From assembly GCA_036346375.1 (NCBI GenBank), contig JAYEVE010000684.1:1-64000 (forward strand): DNA of 64,000 nt. The letters run 5' to 3'. This document shows, piece by piece, positions 56,718 to 64,000 of the stretch. Both the position numbers and the translations under genes were made by a program. The notes beneath the pieces are model-generated. The model made no database searches and was not told where the DNA came from. It worked only from the letters and a program-made list of their open reading frames with translations. Every line of letters starts with the position of its first letter. Positions within the stretch are counted from its first letter, which is position 1. The DNA comes from Guadua angustifolia. Its lineage: Eukaryota > Streptophyta > Magnoliopsida > Poales > Poaceae.

Positions 56718-58097
56718 CTACTTGAGATCGAAGAGGGCTTTGAAGATGCCCACTAGCACGCCAGCGATGGAAAGCACCGTGACGATGGTCTTGCGGTTGT
56801 TGTAGAGGAACTTGTAGATGGCGATGCACACCCACCTGTTTTGCTTGTACTCCTCAAGGTCTTGGAGGACAACGACATAAGAGATGTCCGGTCGCAGGTG
56901 CGGCACCAGGCAATTGAAGAACATGAGCGTCTGGTGGTAGTCGAAGGTGGTATGCACGATGCCCTTGCCACGCAGCTCGCGCACGTCATCGTCTCGCTGC
57001 ATGAGCTGCGCCAAGACGGTGAGGTACGAGTTGACGGGGTAGTCTAATTTACCTCTGGTCCCTGTGCATTGCTCGAACGCCACCATGTTGACAAGGACGC
57101 AAGGGCTGACGTCGTCGTCCAGAGACACTGGAGCTAGGGATAGCGTGCCGAACAGGGGGCCCATCTCGACTTTCATCTCGGAGAACTGCGTCGTCCTGCT
57201 GGATGTCAGCTTGATGCCAATCTCCGCTAGTTCCGCTGCACTAGTAGTTACCGTGAATTCCTTCACTTTTTGTATCCTTTCTAGGAGCCTTGATTCTTTC
57301 TTGACAATGCTCGGGCGTACTCGATAAAAATGGATGAGGCCAAGGAGATGTGGAGGCTTAAAATCTTCGTTGATATAGACTTTATCTTTTTCACGACGCC
57401 ATCTGACATGGAAAAATGACATGAAGTGACCAATAAAATCCCCCATCGGCGCGGGCCTAAGGTCCGTGAGGAGCTGGATCACCGGCCAGGGGATCTGGTT
57501 CTCGAGCAGCATTATGTCCCTCCAGATCTGGTTCTCGAGCAGCATTATGGAGTCTCGAGCAGCATTATGTGACTGCTCTCGGCTGAATGCGAACATACAC
57601 TGCACCAAAAAGCAACCATCGAAGAACATCATTGCCGCAAAGTCATCATCTGTGATACCTTTAAGCGCGTCAGCATCGGCATAGCAGCTGCGGGCTTCGC
57701 AGGCGACGGGGAGGACCTTCCTGTAGACTTCCTCCGGCGAGTCGGCCAACCCCTCACAGAAGTAGTAGGCAGCCATGCGCTTCACTTCCTCCATCGCTTG
57801 GAGCTGTTGTACACCATGGTAGTAAGGACCAATCGCCACGATCCAAGGTGCTATGTAATCCCTGTCTCTACCAAACCCTTGTAGGTTTGCAGGGAACCTA
57901 TAGATCTTGGATTTAAAATTTGAGATATCAGACTCAATTTTCTCCTTTGCCGCCTTTAGTACATCTTCGTCCAATAGAGGTGCTAATAATAGGTTAGGAC
58001 CGGTAGGTATTCTTTCTACAATGCCGTGGATCTCCACCGCTTGAGCCATTTGGACTTGGAGCTGGCCACACCCAGGGGTAGCATGGAGATCTGCCAT
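56718..58097 (-). CDS. DUF247 (UPF0481) family protein
   Basis: A single open frame of 459 codons from ATG 58097 to the stop at 56718-56720; 450-550 residues is usual for the family. Family signatures in order: IYRFPANLQG near residue 65, APWIVAIGPYYHG near 85, a conserved middle with DDFAAMMFFDGCFLVQ near 150, the hallmark MLLENQIPWPVIQLL near 200, PHLLGLIHFY near 250, AAELAEIGIKL near 285, and CVLVNMVAFEQC near 345. A C-terminal hydrophobic helix (TIVTVLSIAGVLVGIFKALF) before LK-stop is probably the membrane anchor. The molecular function of DUF247 is unknown in general; in grasses some members are self-incompatibility determinants. Oddity: MLLENQI is present twice (SIMLLENQIWRDIMLLENQI) from a local DNA duplication. 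A splice-acceptor-like CTCTCCACAG lies just upstream of ATGTGATGG, so an upstream 5' exon is possible. It is the only intact host gene in the window. Confidence 0.9.
   Translation of the reverse strand: MADLHATPGCGQLQVQMAQAVEIHGIVERIPTGPNLLLAPLLDEDVLKAAKEKIESDISNFKSKIYRFPANLQGFGRDRDYIAPWIVAIGPYYHGVQQLQAMEEVKRMAAYYFCEGLADSPEEVYRKVLPVACEARSCYADADALKGITDDDFAAMMFFDGCFLVQCMFAFSREQSHNAARDSIMLLENQIWRDIMLLENQIPWPVIQLLTDLRPAPMGDFIGHFMSFFHVRWRREKDKVYINEDFKPPHLLGLIHFYRVRPSIVKKESRLLERIQKVKEFTVTTSAAELAEIGIKLTSSRTTQFSEMKVEMGPLFGTLSLAPVSLDDDVSPCVLVNMVAFEQCTGTRGKLDYPVNSYLTVLAQLMQRDDDVRELRGKGIVHTTFDYHQTLMFFNCLVPHLRPDISYVVVLQDLEEYKQNRWVCIAIYKFLYNNRKTIVTVLSIAGVLVGIFKALFDLK
57500..57569. repeat. short duplication inside the DUF247 gene
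   Basis: TCTCGAGCAGCATTATG occurs at 57500-57516, 57533-57549 and 57553-57569. The first two copies, 33 bp apart, duplicate MLLENQI in frame. The third, 20 bp further, is read in another frame as HNAARD. Confidence 0.85.
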
Positions 58098-58100
58098 CAC

Positions 58101-58583
58101 ATCTGTGGAGAGGTGTGTTAGTTAGCAGGGCCGTAACCGAGAATTTGAAGACCCTATGCTAAATTTGAAATAAGACCATAACATTAGCTTTTTTGTCTTA
58201 TGCTATTCATAACAAGATTCATGTCTCTTGATCTAAGAATAGGTGGACGGAAGCTAGAGTGTAACACTTAGATCGGGAGAATACCATAAGAGTATGGATT
58301 ATGCTTTTGAATAACAAAGAATACCAAATAGATGGATGAAAATAGAGTGGATTGGTTCGTCACTGTCACCGGGATTATTTTAGAGAAATCAAGAATCAGT
58401 CAGTTAGAAGAGAATTAGGAACAAAGAGGTTAATTTTCATATGCAAATAAAATATATATATAGGAATAACAATTATGAAAGCAAAGGGGGAATCAAATAG
58501 CAATAGAGAGGTGGGGAAGTTCTAGGTAAAAAGGTGGAGAAATTTTACAGTGGGTAACATAGATAATAAGTAGTGGTAGTAGA
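58101..58583. other. 5' flank of the DUF247 gene, nothing firm
   Basis: AT-rich. 58124-58200 (CAGGGCCGTAACCGAG..., GAAGACCCTATGCTAAATTT) resembles ends of worn repeats found in grasses, but I cannot name the family. No clear TATA for the DUF247 gene. Confidence 0.35.
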
Positions 58584-58821
58584 TGTTGTGAGATAAGGAA
58601 ACCTAAACCAAATATGGTTAGGACTCTATCTCTTTCTAATGTGGTCGAATCCGAATTCTCTCTCACACCACTATATATATCGGGTGCCCCCTCATTGTAA
58701 GCATTGAATCAATAAAGCAAGAGAGAATTCCACCCTATATTGTGTGTCTGTTGTTCTTGTTCTTGGATTGCATCTACGAATTCCGGATTTGATCGTTGGC
58801 GTTCGACTACGTTTTACAACA
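58584..58821 (+). repeat. 5' LTR of the plus-strand copia copy
   Basis: TGTTGTGAGATAAGG...GTTTTACAACA, the reverse complement of the LTR pair at 25247 and 31866. TATATATATC at about 58674-58683 is the TATA region, and AATAAA occurs in the R part (about 58710). The PBS follows directly: GTTATTAGCACGAAGC from 58823. Confidence 0.9.
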
Positions 58822-60858
58822 CGTTATTAGCACGAAGCTCTACAAGGCTAAAGCCAGCGTTTGTCGTTTCATATTCTTTACAGTAGATCAATCTTGTTTT
58901 CTTGATACTAATCACGGATTAATCTATGTTTATTTTGCATGCTGCTCATACGAGAGATCAATCTATGGAATTGCGTATATGGATGAACGCACGATTGTTC
59001 TATGTGAGGCCGATCGTGATCGTCTACCTGTGTCAATTGACACTGCATCGATTTTCATCCCGGATCACGTGATCTTCCTACACCAAGCCCTATGTAAGTG
59101 AAATCGCATCGATGAAAAAGATTAATCCAGTAGATTAATTATCCTAAGTACAGTTCAATCTAATCACCAAATAAAGATTCTAGCTTCTGTTTGTCAGAAC
59201 AATGATAAAATAAAAAGAAAGGTCCCGAAGACCAGCAGCCAAATCTAGCGACTAGATAATTTTTGCGGCCGGGGCGTCGTCTTTTTCTAGGGCTTGGGCC
59301 TGGCGTGCATGCATGCATGTCCCTTGAATTGTGGCGTCTTGCTTTCCTGAGCGTCCTGTGCATTGTGGCGTTTTTGGCCTTCTAGCGCTTGCGGCCGTGT
59401 GGTATCAGGCGACTTGCTAATCGCGACTGGGAGGTCTTGCGAGCGGCGAGGTACCGTGGCCGGTGATGACAGCGTGAGTTTCTGGCGTTTCAATTGCATC
59501 GCGAGACCCCGCGCTTTCGTCTTCCGCGTCGGTAGCGCCTGCGCCCTGCGCTCGCCTCGTTTTTCAATACCCGCGGCGGCGATTCCTCGGCTCCCACGCC
59601 GCTTCGCTTTACGCGTGCCAGAAGTCACGCCCGTGCCACCAGAAGATGTGCCTGCACCGTTTTATCTTCCTCGCTGGAAGCAATCTCGCCCGCGCCACTT
59701 TGGCTTCATCGCCAGCACAGGAAGATGCACCTACGCCGCATCAGCTTCATCGCCACGCCCACGAGACTTCGCTTCGCGTGAACACTCGGAGCCGTGCCCG
59801 CGTGCGGCGCCGGTGGAGATAGCCTCGTAGGTGGCCCCGCATCCGCCAGCAGCGGAGGCCTCCTAGCCTGCCTGGAAGCCAACTCGGTAGCGTCCACGGC
59901 GGAGGAGCCAGCGGCGGCGCTGAAAGCCTCGCAAGAGATCGGTAATGGAACTCTAGCCGCCAGCCTTAAGCGATGCCGACCCAGCGCCGGATGGTCCTAG
60001 CGGGCCAGAAAGCCTAATAGGCCAAATGGACCTTATGGTCGGCGGGTTTTCTGGGCCTCGCAGCTGAGTGGGCCGGTTGACTTGATAGGGCTTAAAAGGC
60101 CGGGTGGGCTGGTAGCCCGAAAAAAAAATCTAACAATTGACATTAAAATCCTAGAAGATAGTTTTTTTCTAGGTTATAGGCTTCTGTAAAAATTTAACAA
60201 ATTTATATTTAGCACACTTTGGAAGTTCTATGCTATGGGATTGTTTTCTAGCTTTATGTCATGTTTATATGTGCTGAAATTTATTTCTCTATTATTTAAG
60301 TAATTCCGAAAATTACTTTGTAATTAATGTAAATGCTAGAAAATCATGGAAATAATCGAGCTATCAAAATGATTTTGAGCTTGAGGGCATAAGTGGTTGG
60401 GACTTTGATTTTAGTTTTGAAGGAACGGATACATGACAATTAGTGTCTAAGGAAAACACACATGAGGCTAGGTTTCTTAATTGGCACCCGAAATCGGGAA
60501 GTGCTCCCTCCCTCATGTGAGCCCTCGAGGCGGGTTGACCTGGCCAAGAGTCATGTTGACGGAGGCATTCATTACATGATTTCATACCCAACCAACAAGT
60601 GTTACATAAGATGTAATTAGCATTATGCCAGGTTTATTTCACGTTGAAATTTATCATTCTGTTAATTAGTAATTCTGAAAATTGCTTAATAATTAGCAGA
60701 GAAAAAAATTATTATAAAAACGCTAGGAAAATCCTGAAAAAATATGTGATAATTATCTACTGAATAGATATAGACCAAGTTTTACTGATTGAAGAGTGAG
60801 CATGCGATATATGATTTTACCAGTTGTAAAGGTCATTTTGCATAAATAGAAATAGGAT
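58822..60858 (+). other. leader of the plus-strand copia copy, with GC-rich block
   Basis: 2 kb precede gag. 59260-60010 is GC-rich with repeated CTTCATCGCCA and CGCCTGCG-like motifs, in the same position as the GC-rich block of the minus-strand copy. It opens with an alternating GCATGCATGCATG run near 59310. No protein-like frame. Confidence 0.6.
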
Positions 60859-61730
60859 ATGTTGGACATCGTAAAGAGGGAACTTATCAAGCTTGCCCTG
60901 AATGGCAACAAATACCTTACCCGGACAATCAATACTAAGATTAATCTGATAGCTCGATCTTTTGGAGCTACTATTTTCCCAACTCAAGCCGGTACCCTAC
61001 TCTTCCTCAGAGCCATCGATATACAACTCAGACCTCCTAAGGCACCATCTTCATACTAATCAAGGCCAAATAGTCGATGGAAGTGACTAGTCGGTATTTT
61101 TGAATTCTCAAGGAAAAATATATAACCAACAAAGATTCATCCTATTTGCTAGAAGCACAAATAATGGAACCACCCTAATATGAGGATACTCAGTAATATT
61201 ATCGCCATGCTCAACACCGTAAGTATTTCGAGCTTATATGGATTTGCTAGAAGCAGAAAAACACGATGAACTCCTAGTGAAGAATCATCACGTACTTTCT
61301 AATGGAAGTCTTGCAGTGCCTGAAGCACATGCAAATGCTCAGTGAGCTAGCAATAGCCATTGCCGCAGAAAGGGCCAAAAGAAATAAAGAGAATTAGGGG
61401 AAGAGCAATTCATAATGGGAAAAATAAAGGTAAAGGGCCAGCGACTTCTAGAAGTAAGGTTACAAATCCTGAATAACCCTGTTTTAGGTATGAACGCATT
61501 GATCATTGGTCATGCAACTATTGCATCCCGAAGCATGTGGTAGACCTTTACACAAAATCTACTAGAAAAATCAATAAGACCCGGGGTAAACAAATGTTGA
61601 ATCATACTTTACTGTTCAACCTGTTGTTGACATGGGTGCTAAGAAGTGTGATAATATGGTTCTTGAAATTATAAGTTCGAGGAGTCCCAGAAGGACATAT
61701 ATGACTCATATGGAGACCTAAATTAGCCTC
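60859..61730 (+). pseudogene. gag: gag remnant of the plus-strand copia copy
   Basis: ATG 60859 opens MLDIVKRELIKLALNGNKY, matching MSDIAKKEFAEFALNGNNY of the other copy, and continues to about 61059. At 61486-61560 a knuckle region reads CFRYERIDHWSCNYCIPKHV against CYKCGCTSHWSRTCRTPKHL in the other copy; one zinc-binding cysteine is lost. Stops interrupt the rest. Confidence 0.75.
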
Positions 61731-62433
61731 CTAAGTATTCCTACGCTTTACTAGTCGATGTCACATATTCCTTATAAGTCTCCTTATCAGTTTAGCCTAG
61801 TTCTTGAATGAACATTTGGTCTATGCTCTGCTGAGCGATTATCATTCAAAATTTAATAAATTGATATTTCCTAGATATTTGTTTGATTGTGCTATGTTTG
61901 TTCTATATTCTATAATTTGTTCTCGATGCAACAATTGTTTGATTGATAAATCATACTTCTAATATAGAACAAAGTGTAATCCAATAAGGAGGAGAAAATC
62001 ATTTTAGAAGACGGTTGTACCACACTAAGTAAATTGGAATTATTATGACTATTGCCGAAGTTTATACCCTCATAATTGGCACTGGAAGAATGCCATATTA
62101 TACCCTGAGTCCAATCACAATCTCTTAAGTTTTAAAGACATTGGTCTGAACCATTTCCATATGGAGACAAAGAATGAGGACGGTACAGAATATCTACTCA
62201 TGACCAAGTTTAATGAGTGTAATTAACGTGTGGTTAAAAAGTTTCATTCATTCTCCTCTGGGTTATACTATGCACATAGAAAACCTGAAGTTTATATTGC
62301 GATAAAAACCCAGAAATATTTAAGATCTAGCTGATCGATTGGGTTATCTTGAGTTGAATATTATGAGAAAAATAATTATAATTTCATATTATAATATAAA
62401 AACTACGACCTTTCATAAACCTCAAGTTTTTAT

Positions 62434-63215
62434 GTGCCTGCATGTGCTAAAGGAAAGGCGATAGTTCATCCTCTCATCTTAAAATTAGGAAGAATCACTT
62501 TGAATTTCCTAGAGAGAATTCAAGGCAATATCTCAGGATCAATTCATTTCGTCAGCCCATTTAGATATTTTATAGTGCTAATAGATGCTTCTACTAGATG
62601 GTACCATATATGTCTCTTATCTATTAAGAATCATGCTTTTGCTAAATTAATCACCCAAATCATTAGATTAAGAGCCTCTTTTCCAGAAGAAAGGATCAAG
62701 TCCATTCGAATGGACAATGCTGGCGAGTTTACCTTAAAAGCATTCAATGATTATTGTATGGCTCTAGGCATTAATGTAGAGCATTCTGTACCTCATGTCC
62801 ACACCTAAAATGGCCTTGCAGAGTCATTAATTAAGAGAATAGAAAACTTATTGCTTGGACGCCTTGCAGAATAATTGGTTTCCACCGCTTGTTGGGGCCA
62901 CGCAGTTGTCTGCATATCGCGTAATAATTCAACTCACCAACCGCACATCCCGAATTTCCCCATTGAAGATAGTGCGTGGAAAAGAATTAAGTATTTCCCA
63001 TTTGCAAAAACTCGTTGTGTCAGATACATGCCAATCTCTCCACCACAACAGACAACCATAGGACCTCACCCAGCTTGAGGATCCATGTAGGTTATGAATC
63101 TCCGTCATGTATTAAAATACCTAGAGCCTATGACAGATCTCAGACATCGCTTGGTACTGCTGATTATACTAAGGACATTTTTCGCATTAGGGGAGATAAG
63201 TACCACATTACGTAA
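62434..63215 (+). pseudogene. pol: integrase remnant of the plus-strand copia copy
   Basis: SPFRYFIVLIDASTRW followed by RMDNAGEFTLKAFNDYC and NVEHSVPHVHT, then a stop where the other copy reads on with QNGLAES. After a frame change, WKRIKYFP and TCQSLHHNRQP-type residues follow the other copy's order. It is the catalytic core of a copia integrase, inactive as read. Confidence 0.8.
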
Positions 63216-64000
63216 TGCCTAGTCCTTAGACCCACGCACTAGAAAGACCGAACTTGAAGTTCAAGGATAATAAATCTGCAATAAATAAGCTAATAATCTA
63301 CCAAATACCTTCATTGGTCATAAGGGAGTGAAAGATCTTATATACCTGAAGTATATGCACCTGAAAGAGTAGAGATACCCTAGAAGGATATTGAACCTAC
63401 TCTTGACCCTCATGATAAGAAGAGGGGGAGGCTTCTAGGTGCATGGGACTCAGTTCCGCGGAGACGTCTGTAGAAACAGAGAACCGAGCAAATGAAATCA
63501 CTACCTGAGACAGTTGAAGAAGCTCATCCTGTTGTTGAGAAAATCCCTGAAGTGAGCCATCTTGAAGATGGTAACATCCCTGAAGTGATTCATCCTGAAG
63601 ATGATAACCCCAACAGATATTTTGCAAGCACAATTTTACGTTAGGAAGTCGGAACACCTGCACTCCTTCGCTAGGGAAATCACGAAGTCGGAAGAAATTA
63701 ATATAGATATATCCCCAAGTGATGCAGAGAAATGAATAAAAGAAAGACTACAATTGTCGACATATATTTGCCTCTAAAATTGCTAAAAATCGGATTCAGA
63801 TCCAAAGTCCATGGCAGAGTGCCGAAGCGCCAGATAGGGTCAAAAGAAGCAATTGAGGCAACGCCGCTAATAAGAGGAAAGTTTCGTTCATGGATCAATA
63901 TTTCCTAAAGTAATTCCTCTAGATTAAATGGGTTTTTCATCCAGAAGAGAAATGAAAATACCCATGTGGTGAGATATAAAAAGAGAGGCTTGTAGCACAA
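63216..64000 (+). pseudogene. pol: integrase tail and start of RT, plus-strand copia copy
   Basis: A degraded linker with repeated GAAGTGAGCCATCTTGAAGA-like segments (63550-63600) precedes a stretch near 63925-64000. That stretch reads MGFSSRREMKIP and, one frame away, KREACST, corresponding to the RT start at about 27100-27250 in the other copy. Confidence 0.55.

Larger units (their letters stand above)
58584..64000 (+). mobile_element. second copy of the copia family, plus strand, cut by window end
   Basis: 5' LTR at 58584-58821, PBS, long leader, gag and integrase remnants in the same order as the minus-strand copy at 25247-32101. Shared stretches include the leader (60355-60620 against 30343-30580), the gag start and the integrase core. 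The window ends within RT. Coding parts are interrupted by many stops. Confidence 0.88.

Noticed and set aside
58124..58200. End of a hAT-type transposon upstream of the DUF247 gene
   Set aside because: Only a CAGGG-like start and a vague resemblance to worn repeats; no opposite end or 8-bp duplication found.

Overview
The window reads as plant nuclear DNA from a grass (Poaceae, probably panicoid; the species cannot be told from sequence alone). The evidence is the kinds of LTR retrotransposon present (Sirevirus-type Ty1/copia, Tat-type and Tekay/Del-type Ty3/gypsy), Tourist- and Stowaway-like MITEs, a tRNA-derived SINE, GC-rich coding sequence and a DUF247 gene. It is a repeat-dominated, nested intergenic region. 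Only one apparently intact host gene is visible: a DUF247 gene on the minus strand at 56718-58097.

Layout. (1) 1-21077 is a Tat-like Ty3/gypsy element lying on the minus strand. Its 5' LTR is at the right (20107-21077) and its other end is outside the window. No gag-pol is visible. It carries two plus-strand (antisense) genes, both decayed. The first has a putative gypsy-type transposase domain and is cut in two by (2), a complete Ty1/copia Sirevirus-like element at 1385-14697 on the plus strand. That element has two 3691-bp LTRs, a 5-bp target duplication AGTAC, an initiator-Met PBS, a gag gene and no pol. Removing it joins the two halves of the interrupted antisense gene in frame. (3) 21078-25241 holds MITEs, a palindromic repeat patch and a worn copia LTR remnant. 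(4) 25247-32101 is a complete but decayed copia element on the minus strand, with LTRs of 241 and 236 bp and target duplication CATTG. (5) 32934-48653 is a Tekay/Del-like gypsy element on the minus strand with LTRs of about 5.3 kb, gag/protease remnants and the C-terminal end of pol, but no visible RT. It sits inside a fragment of what looks like a CCCH zinc-finger/ankyrin gene whose two halves flank it. (6) 48982-50872 is a solo Sirevirus-type LTR (target duplication GAAGG). (7) 51758-52011 is a tRNA-derived SINE with a 10-bp imperfect target duplication, followed by a second tRNA-like unit. (8) 52654-55823 is a 3.2-kb non-autonomous Tat-like element (target duplication AGTCT) whose interior is largely two minisatellites. 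(9) 56718-58097 is the DUF247 gene. (10) 58584-64000 is the 5' part of a second copy of the family in (4), on the plus strand and cut by the window end.

Common themes. Four of the LTR elements lack most or all of the usual enzyme set, so they would depend on enzymes supplied by other copies. The Sirevirus LTR and the solo LTR share an array of imperfect palindromes built on GACGGACC/GGTCCGTC. LTR pairs differ most often by small changes at CAG/CTG sites. This suggests methylation-linked consensus errors, so apparent LTR ages and frameshifts in this window should be read with caution.

All calls are by eye from the sequence. Family names come from recognised motifs and no database search was run.
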